Assembly: GCA_036401375.1 (NCBI GenBank)
Contig: DASWVB010000002.1
Coordinates: 434,001-498,000, forward strand
Reading direction: 5' to 3'
DNA length: 64,000 bases
Source of the DNA: DASWUZ01 sp036401375
Lineage (GTDB): Bacteria; Acidobacteriota; Terriglobia; Terriglobales; Acidobacteriaceae
Notes under the pieces: model-generated
Databases searched by the model: none
Seen by the model: the letters and a program-made list of their open reading frames with translations, nothing else
Told to the model about the DNA's origin: nothing
Made by a program: the position numbers and the translations under genes
Shown: positions 26,673 to 35,171 of the stretch, one piece after another
Position numbering within the stretch: position 1 is the stretch's first letter
Layout of the letters: each line of letters opens with the position of its first letter

Positions 26673-28018
26673 ATGCAGTGATCCTCGCGGGCGGCAGAGG
26701 CACCCGCCTGGCCGCCCGCACCGGCGGCCTGCCAAAGCCGCTGGTGGAGGTAAACGGCAGGCCGCTGCTCGCCTACCAGCTTGAACTCCTGAAGAAGCAC
26801 GGCGTCGACCAGGTTACGCTGCTCTGCGGCTTCGGCGCCGCGGCCGTCCGCGATTTCTGCGGAGACGGCTCCCGATGGAGCCTTCACTTACGCTGCATCG
26901 AGGAGCAGCAGGCCCTCGGCACCGCGGGAGCCGTGATCGACGCACTGCCTCAGCTCCCGGAGAGCTTCCTGGTGCTCTACGGGGACACGATGTTGAACGT
27001 CGATCTGCGCCGCCTGAACAACGCGCACCTCGCCAGCGGCGCCGAAGCCACCCTCTTTCTGCACCCCAACGACCATCCCGAAGACTCCGACCTCGTCGAG
27101 ACCGGTGAAGACGGCTTCGTCACTGCCATCCACCCCTGCCCGCATGCGGACCTTTCTGCGCTGCCGAACCAGGTCAACGCTGCTCTCTACGTGGTGAACG
27201 CGGCGGCACTGCGAGGGTTCGATGTCAGCTCGGGCGAGCTCAAGCTGGCCCGGAGCGCAGGCCCTCTGGACTTCGCTCACGACGTGTTTCCCAGCCTGCT
27301 CGGCAGCGGAGCGCGGCTCTACGGCTATCGCAGCCCCGAATACATCAAGGACGCGGGCACCCCGGAGCGTCTGGACCGCGTGGCCGCCGACGTAGCGAGC
27401 GGCCTGGTCGCGCGCAGCAGCCTCGACGTCCCCCGTCCCGCCGTCTTTCTCGACCGCGATGGAACGATCAACGAGGAGGTCGGCCACCTCAGCCGCCCCG
27501 GCCAGTTTCGGCTAATCCTGGGAGCCGCGGAGGGCATTCGGCTGCTGCGGGACGCGGGCTACCGCATCGCCGTAATCACCAACCAGCCGGTGATCGCCCG
27601 CGGGGATTGCACCGCCGCAGGCCTGGCACAGATCCACAACGCGATGGAGATGCAGTTGAGCCGCGAACACGCCTTCGTCGACGGCATCTTTCACTGCCCT
27701 CACCATCCTGACCGCGGATTCGAGGGTGAAGTGCCCGAGCTGAAGTTCGACTGTGAGTGCCGGAAGCCGAAGCTGGGCCTCGTCGAGCGCGCTGTGCGTG
27801 AGTTGAACATCGATCTCCGCGGCAGCTGGCTGATCGGCGATCGCACCAGCGATATTGAACTCGCCCGTCGAGCCGGTATACGCTCCATCCTCGTCAAGAC
27901 GGGCGCCGCCGGAGGCGACGGTGCTTACTCCGCCGTCCCTGCTCTCACGTTTGCCACTCTGCTCGATGCAGCAAGCTTCCTCGCCGAGAGGGCAGATTTC
28001 CCGAACCAACAAGGCTGA
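26669..28018 (+). CDS. Fused heptose-1-phosphate guanylyltransferase and heptose bisphosphatase (HddC-GmhB)
   Basis: 449 residues in two parts. Residues 1-~235 are a nucleotidyltransferase (LAGGRGTRLAARTGGLPKPL, YGDTMLNVD, EYIKDAGTPERL), matching HddC. Residues ~255-440 are a HAD-IIIA phosphatase (FLDRDGTINEEVGH, ITNQPVIARG, CPHHPD, CRKPKLGL, LIGDRTSDIELARRAG), matching GmhB including its zinc-site Cys/His residues. Together they would remove the 7-phosphate and make GDP-D-glycero-alpha-D-manno-heptose, usually the job of two genes. The GTG start overlaps the upstream stop. With GmhA and HddA the four-step pathway is complete here. Confidence 0.92.
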   Translation: MNAVILAGGRGTRLAARTGGLPKPLVEVNGRPLLAYQLELLKKHGVDQVTLLCGFGAAAVRDFCGDGSRWSLHLRCIEEQQALGTAGAVIDALPQLPESFLVLYGDTMLNVDLRRLNNAHLASGAEATLFLHPNDHPEDSDLVETGEDGFVTAIHPCPHADLSALPNQVNAALYVVNAAALRGFDVSSGELKLARSAGPLDFAHDVFPSLLGSGARLYGYRSPEYIKDAGTPERLDRVAADVASGLVARSSLDVPRPAVFLDRDGTINEEVGHLSRPGQFRLILGAAEGIRLLRDAGYRIAVITNQPVIARGDCTAAGLAQIHNAMEMQLSREHAFVDGIFHCPHHPDRGFEGEVPELKFDCECRKPKLGLVERAVRELNIDLRGSWLIGDRTSDIELARRAGIRSILVKTGAAGGDGAYSAVPALTFATLLDAASFLAERADFPNQQG

Positions 28019-28080
28019 CTCGGTGCACGTGCGAAAGCAGGGCCAAGGCAAGCGAACAGCGTTCAGGCACAAGCCACTAG

Positions 28081-28086
28081 TACAAT
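28081..28086 (+). promoter_or_regulatory. Possible -10 box upstream of the GT21-like gene
   Basis: TACAAT matches TATAAT at five of six positions and lies 47 bp before the ATG at 28133. No good -35 hexamer is found at 16-18 bp, so this is only suggestive of separate transcription of the glycosyltransferase. Confidence 0.3.
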
Positions 28087-28132
28087 CAAAGAGCGTCCTG
28101 GATAGCAAAAGCAGGGCTAGAGTCTTCAACAT

Positions 28133-29350
28133 ATGGGTCATGTTGCATGGTTCCTCTTCGCGATCGGCTGCATGGGATCGGCGTCCTCTACCGTGTTCCT
28201 CGGGCTTGCGCTACTAGGAACGATCAGATTTCGAGGGCAGTCGGGGGAGCAGGCGCGTGCGGTCAGCAAGCTGCAGGATTCTGACCTGCCCCCGGTCTCG
28301 ATACTCAAGCCGCTGCACGGAAACGAGACCCAGCTCGAAAAGAACATCGAAAGCTTCTTCCAGCAGGATTATCCAGCCTACGAGATACTGCTGGCCGTCG
28401 ATCACGAGGACGATGCGGCGCTGCCGATAGCCTTGGCCGTGTGCGCGCGTTATCCCGCTATCCCTTCGCGCGTCCTGGTTACAGGCGAGCCGCCCTGGCC
28501 CAACCCGCCCGCCTACTCGTTTGCGCGAATGGCTGAGGTCGCGACTCACGAGATCCTCGTCACGAGCGATAGCGACGTGATCGTCTCACCGAGCTATCTT
28601 CGGGAAGTGGTGCCCCCGTTGATGGACCCTAAAATCGGGATGTTGACCTGTGTCTATCGCGGGTTGAACAGGGGCGGCCTGTGGTCAAACATGGACGCTA
28701 TCGGGATGAGCGTTGAGATGACGGCGGGCGTCATGGTCGCGAACCTGCTCGAAGGGATCAAGTTCGGACTTGGACCTACTATCGTCGTGCGACGCGATGC
28801 TCTAGAGGGCATCGGTGGCTACCGGTCGCTCGGCGACTACTTCTCCAATGACTTCGCGATCGGCAATATGATTGCTGCTGAGGGGCGGGAGATAGTTCTC
28901 TCACGCCACATCATTACTCATGTGGTGCCGCCGATGAGTTTCAAGAAAATGTGGCACCGGCAAGTACGATGGGCGACAGGCACCCGGCGCTCTCGTCCGC
29001 TCGGCCATCTTGGCACAGGGCTCATCTTTGCGACCCCCTTTGGAATACTTGCAGCAATCACAGGTCCCGCCGTTCATCACGGACTGCTGGGCGCTGGTTT
29101 GCTTGGCTGGTCGATCCTCAATCGGATGATCGAGTCGATGTTGATCGGCTGGGGCGTAACCCGCAGCCGCGAAAGCCTGACCCGCCCCTGGCTATACCCA
29201 TTGCGCGACCTGCTTGGCTTCAGCGTGTGGCTGGCCAGCTATATGAGCCGCAGCATGCGGTGGCGCGATGGTCGCTTTGAGTTGGTTCGCGGGGGAAAAA
29301 TCCTGCAGCGCGACCGCAACGGAAATGTGATCCACATGGGCGCGTCGTAG
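28133..29350 (+). CDS. GT21-like (ceramide glucosyltransferase/HpnI family) membrane glycosyltransferase
   Basis: 405 residues. An N-terminal membrane helix (~3-25) is followed by a GT2-fold catalytic domain with PPVSILKPLHGNETQLEKN, the metal-site DSDV (VTSDSDVIV), DYFSNDFAIG and the (Q/R)xxRW motif as HRQVRWATGT. Two or three C-terminal membrane helices follow. These are hallmarks of CAZy GT21. Bacterial relatives glucosylate ceramide, or transfer N-acetylglucosamine to bacteriohopanetetrol (HpnI). No other hopanoid gene is nearby, so the acceptor is unknown. It follows the heptose operon by 114 bp. Confidence 0.85.
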   Translation: MGHVAWFLFAIGCMGSASSTVFLGLALLGTIRFRGQSGEQARAVSKLQDSDLPPVSILKPLHGNETQLEKNIESFFQQDYPAYEILLAVDHEDDAALPIALAVCARYPAIPSRVLVTGEPPWPNPPAYSFARMAEVATHEILVTSDSDVIVSPSYLREVVPPLMDPKIGMLTCVYRGLNRGGLWSNMDAIGMSVEMTAGVMVANLLEGIKFGLGPTIVVRRDALEGIGGYRSLGDYFSNDFAIGNMIAAEGREIVLSRHIITHVVPPMSFKKMWHRQVRWATGTRRSRPLGHLGTGLIFATPFGILAAITGPAVHHGLLGAGLLGWSILNRMIESMLIGWGVTRSRESLTRPWLYPLRDLLGFSVWLASYMSRSMRWRDGRFELVRGGKILQRDRNGNVIHMGAS

Positions 29351-29379
29351 GGCGAGTCCTCGCGCGAGTCCCTTGGTGC

Positions 29380-29400
29380 GACATCATGCGCGTAGATGTC
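29380..29400. terminator. Hairpin in the convergent gap at 29351-29400
   Basis: GACATC-N9-GATGTC is a perfect 6-bp stem between two convergent genes. It has no flanking T-run on either strand, so intrinsic termination would be weak. Confidence 0.3.
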
Positions 29401-31425
29401 CTATCTGAGGGCTCGGTCGGTGTAGAGCGTCTTGTCGGCTAGCTCCTGAACGGCCTGTGCTCGGGAGCCGAGCAGTGCGGCTACATGGGCCTTATATTCT
29501 CCGGTAACAAAGAGAAACTTGCGCGGCCCTGTGCCCCAAGCCTGAAGCAGCGCCTGATCGTCGAGGAAGATGTGCGGAGCGTCGGGGTAGCACGATCCCC
29601 ACAGCATCGACGAGAGGCCGGGACACTGGCCGGGCACGGTGTTATGCACCAGGTAGGCTTGCTGGTTGGTGTAGAAGGGGATCGACGAGCCGTCGGACTG
29701 GTCCCCATAGAGCAGAACCTGCGCCCTGGAAGAAGCGGTTAGACCCGAGCCTGACTCTGAGCCCGGCTCCAGAGCAGACTCGCGAAGCTCGATGCGCTTG
29801 ATCGTGTCGGCCATGGCGCGCGAAGAGAGCAGCGGCTCGAATCGCCCGAACGCAGTATGGGCGGCGATCAGGAAGATGGCAGAGGTGAAGGCTATCGAGG
29901 TGGTCGCCTCAACCGGATGCCCTTTACGCCGGAGGATCCACGCCAGCAGGGGACCGGCAAACAGCGCGATCGCAGCCATGGCCGCCGGTTCGCGCAAGGC
30001 CGCAAACGATGGCGCTGTCAGGTCGAAGAAGTGCGACATCGACAGCGAATATCCGCCCACAGCGCGATGGGCCAGCAGCGTTCCGATGTCGGGGACGAAG
30101 GGCAGCGATCGCGAGGACCACAGTCCATAGCCGAGTGCCGCCGCCGACCCAATGCCAACTACGGCAAAGACAGCATGCAGCCAATTGAACCAGTTCGAGG
30201 GCGCACGCGGCGACTGCTCCGCGCTGGTGAGCGCACCGACGGTGAGCAGCAACAGGGCGAAGTACGCAGGGTAGGTGTAGTACTCCTGGTTGGTGGACAG
30301 TGCGAAGAAGATCAGGATGAAGCCCGCATAGAGCGCCAGCAGCCAGCTGGTGCGGGCGCGGAACTTCAGCCGGGCAGCGTGCGCGGCGGGGTCTTGAAGG
30401 TGGGCGCGATCGATATAGAAGTCGACAGTCTGCGGTGTGAACGGCCTGAGATCGCTGAGCCAGCCGCGGCGCTTTCGCCAGGCCTGACGCAGCGCGATGG
30501 GCAAGAAGAGGCTCCAGGGAAAGAGCCAGACCAGGTGCAGCGGCCAGTAGAGGTAAAAGGGCAGCTTGTTGTAGTCATGGGGGAAGCGCCTGCCTAGGAA
30601 GCGCAGTACCTGTTCGTTGATGAAGTAGAAGTAGAAGAACCCATGCACATTTCCCGGGCTCGGTATGTTGCCGAGCGGGTGTCCGTGGTCCGGATTGCGC
30701 AGCGAGGCGAGCACGTGCCAGGGGGCGGCGATGGCGAGAAAGAGCAGCAGGCCGGAGAACAGGCGGAACTCACGCCACCTGCGCCAGAAACCGGTGAGCA
30801 GCAGGTAAGGAATTACCGCGGCCAGGAAGAAGACTGGCGCAATCAGGCCCTTGGTCAGGACCGCGAGCGCGAGTGAGGCGTAGACGAAGTAAAAGCGGGC
30901 TGGCCTGCGGTCCTCGAGCGCGGTGAGGAAGAAGTAGAGCGCTGCAGCCAGAAAAAAGCTTAGGATCGCCTCCGGAATAAAGAAGCGGGTGAAGAGGAAG
31001 ATCCCTACGCTGGTGAGCAGCGCGAGCGCGGAGTAGAAGGCGGCCCGTTCGCCATAGGCGCGCCTGGCCCACAGCCAGCCGAGGACGGCCGTAGCCAGCA
31101 CCGCCAGCGACGCCGGCAGATGACTCGCGAAGACGTTGAACCCGAAGATGCGATAGTCGACAGCGGCCAGCCAGTAGGGCAGCGGCGCCTTTTCGAGGTA
31201 GCGAATGCCGTTCGGCTGCAGCGTGACCCAGTCACCCGAGAGCACAATGTGCTGCGCGGCGAGGGCGTGGGTCGAGTCGACGTCATCGAGCAGCGAGGGG
31301 GAGAACAGTGCGGCGAAGTGGACGGCGATGTACACCAGCAACAGGACGGTCCATGCCTTGGCGGGTGTGAGCAGAGAGGCAGTTGGCACGGCAGACGTGG
31401 CCGCTTGGGTGCTTGTGTTGGGCAT
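29401..31425 (-). CDS. PMT/ArnT-like (GT39/GT83) membrane glycosyltransferase
   Basis: 674 residues from the ATG at 31425 (a TTG four codons earlier is also open). About 11-12 hydrophobic helices in the first 520 residues follow the PMT_2 pattern. The first periplasmic loop has the acidic pair LLDDVDSTHALAAQH, and YLEKAPLPYWL is the family's lipid-linked sugar loop. The C-terminal ~150 residues form a soluble domain. Such enzymes move a sugar from a polyprenyl phosphate to lipid A or protein on the periplasmic side. It follows phosphoketolase by 82-94 bp on the same strand. Acceptor unknown. Confidence 0.85.
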   Translation of the reverse strand: MPNTSTQAATSAVPTASLLTPAKAWTVLLLVYIAVHFAALFSPSLLDDVDSTHALAAQHIVLSGDWVTLQPNGIRYLEKAPLPYWLAAVDYRIFGFNVFASHLPASLAVLATAVLGWLWARRAYGERAAFYSALALLTSVGIFLFTRFFIPEAILSFFLAAALYFFLTALEDRRPARFYFVYASLALAVLTKGLIAPVFFLAAVIPYLLLTGFWRRWREFRLFSGLLLFLAIAAPWHVLASLRNPDHGHPLGNIPSPGNVHGFFYFYFINEQVLRFLGRRFPHDYNKLPFYLYWPLHLVWLFPWSLFLPIALRQAWRKRRGWLSDLRPFTPQTVDFYIDRAHLQDPAAHAARLKFRARTSWLLALYAGFILIFFALSTNQEYYTYPAYFALLLLTVGALTSAEQSPRAPSNWFNWLHAVFAVVGIGSAAALGYGLWSSRSLPFVPDIGTLLAHRAVGGYSLSMSHFFDLTAPSFAALREPAAMAAIALFAGPLLAWILRRKGHPVEATTSIAFTSAIFLIAAHTAFGRFEPLLSSRAMADTIKRIELRESALEPGSESGSGLTASSRAQVLLYGDQSDGSSIPFYTNQQAYLVHNTVPGQCPGLSSMLWGSCYPDAPHIFLDDQALLQAWGTGPRKFLFVTGEYKAHVAALLGSRAQAVQELADKTLYTDRALR

Positions 31426-31519
31426 GGTTTCGCGCAATCAACAGAATAGCAGTCCAAAGAACAGCGACTCTGGCCGGGGCTTTATTGAGCCTTACCCTGA
31501 AACGTTAGTTATGCCGCGC

Positions 31520-33880
31520 TCACGCAGGCGTCCACTTCCAGTCCCTCACCTCTGGCAGGTCCTCGCCATTCTCTGACACGTAAAGCTTGTGGCGCTGGAT
31601 CGATTCCGAGTAGGTCTGTAGCGCGGCGTCGACCCGGCCAGCCATTCGCGGCGTTCGCCGGACCACGTCGAGCGCGAGCTGATAGCGATCGATGTTGTTG
31701 AGCACGCACATGTCGAATGGGGTGGTTGTGGTGCCCTCTTCCTTGTAGCCGCGCACGTGGATGTTGTCGTGATTTTTGCGGCGGTACGTCAGGCGGTGGA
31801 TTACGGTGGGATAGCCATGAAAGCAGAACACGATCGGCTTGTCGGGGGTGAAGATCTCGTCGAAGTCCTCTTCAATCAAGCCGTGAGGATGCTCTTCGCT
31901 CGACTGGAGGCTCATCAGGTCGACGACATTGACCACTCGGATTCGCAGATCGGGCTGCTGCTTCCGCAGAAGGGTCACGGCCGCCAGAGTCTCGAGGGTG
32001 GGTACGTCGCCGGCGCACGCCATGACCACATCAGGATCCTTGCCGTCGTCGGTGCTGGCCCACTTCCAGATGCTCACTCCGGCGGCACAATGGCGCACGG
32101 CATCGTCCATGGTGAGCCAGTTCTCGGCAGGCTGCTTGCCGGCGATGATGAGGTTGATGTAGTTCTTGCTGCGCAGGCAGTGGTCGGCGACGGAGAGCAG
32201 GGTGTTCGCGTCGGGCGCGAGGTAGATGCGGACGATGTCAGCCTTCTTGTTGAGCAGGTGATCGATGAAGCCGGGATCCTGGTGCGAGAATCCGTTGTGG
32301 TCCTGGCGCCAGACGTGCGAGGTGAGCAGGTAGTTCAAGGAAGCGATGGGCTTTCTCCAGGCCATGTGGCGTGTGACCTTGAGCCACTTGGCGTGCTGGT
32401 TCACCATCGAGTCGATGATGTGGATGAATGCCTCGTAGCAGGAGAAGAAGCCGTGCCGCCCGGTCAGCAGGTACCCCTCGAGCCAACCCTGGCACATGTG
32501 CTCGCTCAGCACCTCCATGTAGCGGCCGTCGCGCGAGAGGCTGACGTCGACCGGCAGCTGCGCGTCCTCCCACGTCTTGCCAGAGGTTACGTAGCCGTCA
32601 TCGATGCGGTTTGAGGCGGTTTCGTCGGGGCCGAAGATCCGGAAGTTCCTGCTGTCCAGGTTGCACTTCATGACGTCGCCGAGGAACTTGCCAAGCACCC
32701 TCGTCGCCTCTGACAAGGTTGTGCCCGGCGTGGGAACATCGACGGCATAGTCGCGGAAGTGCGGCATCTTGAGCGGCTCGAGCAGCAGGCCGCCGTTGGC
32801 GTGCGGGTTCATGCCCATGCGGCGCCGCCCCTTCGGAGCCAGCTCTGCGAGGTCGGCGCGCAGCTTGCCGTTGCCATCGAAGAGCTTTTGCGGCTCGTAA
32901 CCCTTCATCCAGTCTTCGAGGATGTGCAGGTGGTCGGGTTTCTCATGGAGCTCTGAAAATGGCACCTGGTGGGCCCGCCACGTACCCTCGACGGGCTTGC
33001 CGTCGACCTCCTTGGGGCCGGTCCAGCCCTTGGGGCTGCGCAGGATCAGCATCGGCCAGCGCGGCCGCTCGGTGCTGCCCTCCTCACGGGCCGCCCTCTG
33101 AATCGCGAGAATGCAATCGACGATCTTGTCCAATACCTCGGCCATGCCCGCATGCATGGTCATCGGGTCGTCGCCTGTCAAGGTGTAAGGCTCATAGCCA
33201 TAGCCGCGAAACAGCTCCAGCAGCTCTTCCTCAGGGATCCGCGCGAGGACGGTGGGATTGGCGATCTTGTAGCCGTTCAAATGCAGGATAGGCAGCACTG
33301 CGCCATCGCGCTCGGCGTTGATGAACTTGTTGGAGTGCCAGCTGGTCGCGAGCGGCCCAGTCTCCGCCTCACCGTCGCCCACCACGGCAGCGACGATCAG
33401 CTTAGGATTGTCAAAGGCGGCGCCATAGGCGTGCACCAGCGCGTAACCGAGCTCGCCGCCCTCGTGGATCGATCCCGGGGTCTCGGGCGCGACGTGGCTC
33501 GGTATCCCGTACGGCCACGAGAACTGGCGGAAGAGGCGCTTCATTCCGTCCCGGTTCTGCTCGATCGCGGGGTAGATCTCGCTGTAGGAGCCCTCGAGAT
33601 AGGTGTGCGCGACGATTCCCGGGCCGCCATGTCCCGGCCCCATGATGTACATCATGTTCAGATCGCGCTCGTTGATCAGCCGATTGAGATGGACGTAGAT
33701 GAAGTTGAGCCCCGAGGTCGTACCCCAGTGCCCAAGCAGGCGCGGCTTGACGTGGGCGAGGGTCAGCGGCTGCTCCAGGAGGGGGTTGTCTTGAAGGTAA
33801 ATCTGTCCGACAGTGAGGTAGTTGGCCGCTCGCCAGTAGGAGTCCATCCTGGTGAGAAGTTCCTGGCTGGGTGCGGTCAT
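31520..33880 (-). CDS. xfp: Xylulose-5-phosphate/fructose-6-phosphate phosphoketolase
   Basis: 786 residues, full length. The thiamine-diphosphate enzyme motifs are clear: GPGHGGPGIVAHTYLEGSYS, signature EGGELGYALVHAYGA, and GDGEAETGPLATSWHSNKF. The C-terminal domain contains DHNGFSHQDPGF and PDANTLLSVADHCL. It cleaves xylulose 5-phosphate (often also fructose 6-phosphate) with phosphate to acetyl phosphate plus glyceraldehyde 3-phosphate. GAGG lies eight bases before the ATG. No acetate kinase or phosphotransacetylase is present in the window. With the pgm-type and pgi genes downstream it adds to a carbon-metabolism neighbourhood. Confidence 0.97.
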   Translation of the reverse strand: MTAPSQELLTRMDSYWRAANYLTVGQIYLQDNPLLEQPLTLAHVKPRLLGHWGTTSGLNFIYVHLNRLINERDLNMMYIMGPGHGGPGIVAHTYLEGSYSEIYPAIEQNRDGMKRLFRQFSWPYGIPSHVAPETPGSIHEGGELGYALVHAYGAAFDNPKLIVAAVVGDGEAETGPLATSWHSNKFINAERDGAVLPILHLNGYKIANPTVLARIPEEELLELFRGYGYEPYTLTGDDPMTMHAGMAEVLDKIVDCILAIQRAAREEGSTERPRWPMLILRSPKGWTGPKEVDGKPVEGTWRAHQVPFSELHEKPDHLHILEDWMKGYEPQKLFDGNGKLRADLAELAPKGRRRMGMNPHANGGLLLEPLKMPHFRDYAVDVPTPGTTLSEATRVLGKFLGDVMKCNLDSRNFRIFGPDETASNRIDDGYVTSGKTWEDAQLPVDVSLSRDGRYMEVLSEHMCQGWLEGYLLTGRHGFFSCYEAFIHIIDSMVNQHAKWLKVTRHMAWRKPIASLNYLLTSHVWRQDHNGFSHQDPGFIDHLLNKKADIVRIYLAPDANTLLSVADHCLRSKNYINLIIAGKQPAENWLTMDDAVRHCAAGVSIWKWASTDDGKDPDVVMACAGDVPTLETLAAVTLLRKQQPDLRIRVVNVVDLMSLQSSEEHPHGLIEEDFDEIFTPDKPIVFCFHGYPTVIHRLTYRRKNHDNIHVRGYKEEGTTTTPFDMCVLNNIDRYQLALDVVRRTPRMAGRVDAALQTYSESIQRHKLYVSENGEDLPEVRDWKWTPA

Positions 33881-33954
33881 GGGGAGCCCTCGTTGAGACG
33901 ATTGGATTGCGGGTGGTCGCCTTCAGTCTAGCGGAAGGATGGATTGGAGGCCGA

Positions 33955-34119
33955 ATGGCGAAGAGGAGCGGCGGAGTGCGCTCTTACTTGAATGTACCCG
34001 TGAAGTCTGAATGCTTCGTTAAAAAGCAGGGTGGGGCGCCTGGCAGGGTCCCCGCGCATGGCCAGCCTGGGGGCGGTGAATTTCCGGGGAAGCCTTCGGC
34101 GCATCCAAGTTTCGAGTAG
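33955..34119 (+). CDS. Possible 54-residue ORF, doubtful
   Basis: The ATG at 33955 is preceded by GGAGG at five bases' distance, and the frame runs to 34119 (MAKRSGGVRSYLNVPVK...). The product is Gly/Pro/Lys-rich, without hydrophobic core or signal peptide, and I recognise no family. It occupies the 266-bp divergent gap between phosphoketolase and the small secreted protein. It may simply be leader sequence. Confidence 0.22.
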   Translation: MAKRSGGVRSYLNVPVKSECFVKKQGGAPGRVPAHGQPGGGEFPGKPSAHPSFE

Positions 34120-34146
34120 GATTGCAAGGCAAGGAGAAGGGCAGAT

Positions 34147-34437
34147 ATGCACATCAAAGCTTTGGGTTATGGGGTTTTAGCATCGGCGTTATTCTTGAGC
34201 GCCGGTTCGTCGTTCGCGGCCCAGTCTGATACTGGCGCCAAGCAGGACATGAGAAACGCGGGCACCGACACCAAGGATGCTGCGAAGAGCACCGGGCGGG
34301 GCGTCAAAAAGGGTACTAAGAAGGCGTACCACGGAACGAAAAAGGGCACCAAGAAGGCGGTGCACGCCACCGGCCATGGATTGAAGAAGGTCGGCAACAA
34401 GATGGAAGGCAAGAGCGACACCACCACCCCTCAGTAA
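34147..34437 (+). CDS. Small secreted lysine-rich repeat protein
   Basis: 96 residues; AAGGAGAAGG precedes the ATG. A signal peptide (LGYGVLASALFLSAGSSFAA) ends near residue 25. The mature part is dominated by basic repeats: KKGTKKAYHGTKKGTKKAVH, then GHGLKKVGNKMEGK, with a period of about 11 residues. Composition is like a histone H1 tail but it is exported. No catalytic motif is present. A role in binding an anionic polymer (extracellular DNA, LPS or polysaccharide) is a guess from charge. It is transcribed away from phosphoketolase. Confidence 0.75.
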   Translation: MHIKALGYGVLASALFLSAGSSFAAQSDTGAKQDMRNAGTDTKDAAKSTGRGVKKGTKKAYHGTKKGTKKAVHATGHGLKKVGNKMEGKSDTTTPQ

Positions 34438-34469
34438 GCAGATTCAGTAGGACAGGTCAATCTGGGGCA

Positions 34470-34499
34470 GGCGCGGCGAGGTCGGCCCTCGCGCGCGCC
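34470..34499 (+). terminator. GC-rich hairpin after the lysine-rich protein gene
   Basis: GGCGCGGCGAGG-TCGG-CCTCGCGCGCGCC forms a nearly perfect stem 33 bases after the stop. ATTTTC follows about nine bases later. Probable terminator, with an imperfect U-tract. Confidence 0.4.
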
Positions 34500-34649
34500 G
34501 CACTGACATTTTCGATGCCATCATCAAGATACTGCGCCTCACAGCCGCACTGGCGAGTGTGGCGTTCGGGCGTCGTAAAGTGCGCAAGCTAATACTTAGT
34601 AATGCTGGTACAGCCTGACATAGGATGTGCGCATCGGAGATAGCCCTTT

Positions 34650-35165
34650 ATGCCCACAGCCGCCCGTCGAATGCTCTCCATCGCTTTGCTGGCTATTGCG
34701 CCCGTCAGCGTCCGCGCGCAGACCGGTGGGATCGACAAGGTCGCGGCTTACTCCGGCTCGTGGAAGATCACCATCGAGCACCTCGACACCGCACTGAGCA
34801 AGGCCAGTAAAGAGACCACCAATCTGCGCAACGACTGCTGGCGCTCGGCCGGCTACTTCGCCTGCAACCAGTTTGTGGACGGCGACTCCAAGGTTCTTAT
34901 CGTCTTCGTCTATAACGCGAAGGACGATACCTACACGTCCTATCAGATTCCGCCTGGTGGAGGGCCCTCCGGTTCAGGCAAACTCCTGATCCAGGGAAAT
35001 ACCTGGACGTTTCCTTGGGAGGACACGGACGGCGGCAAGCCGATCTACTTCCGCGTCGTCAACGTATTCACCTCGCCTACGACGATTGAGTACCGGCAGG
35101 AGTTTTCGCGGGATAAGTTGCAGTGGACAGTAACCGCGCGGGGTTCCGAGCAGAAGCTGCCCTAG
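34650..35165 (+). CDS. Secreted protein of unknown function (DUF1579-like fold suspected)
   Basis: 171 residues. A short signal peptide (RRMLSIALLAIAPVSVRAQ) is followed by one beta-rich domain: YSGSWKITIEHLDTALSKA, then DCWRSAGYFACNQFVDGDS with two Cys likely disulphide-bonded, and WTFPWEDTDGGKPIYFRVV. The pattern recalls lipocalin-like DUF1579 proteins, but I cannot confirm it. GGAGA stands about nine bases before the ATG. It converges on the phosphohexomutase gene with six bases between stops. Function unknown; periplasmic location is inferred from the signal peptide. Confidence 0.72.
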   Translation: MPTAARRMLSIALLAIAPVSVRAQTGGIDKVAAYSGSWKITIEHLDTALSKASKETTNLRNDCWRSAGYFACNQFVDGDSKVLIVFVYNAKDDTYTSYQIPPGGGPSGSGKLLIQGNTWTFPWEDTDGGKPIYFRVVNVFTSPTTIEYRQEFSRDKLQWTVTARGSEQKLP

Positions 35166-35171
35166 CGCAAG

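Noticed and set aside
26435..27487. Minus-strand frames opposite hddC-gmhB
   Set aside because: Third-position GC bias keeps antisense frames open; the plus strand encodes recognised enzymes.
29857..30597. Long plus-strand frame opposite the PMT-like gene
   Set aside because: Composition (Arg/Gln/Gly-rich, no hydrophobic core) is that of antisense GC-rich DNA, and the minus-strand gene is clear.
31757..33931. Two long plus-strand frames opposite phosphoketolase
   Set aside because: Full-length phosphoketolase with all motifs is on the other strand; the frames carry no motif of their own.
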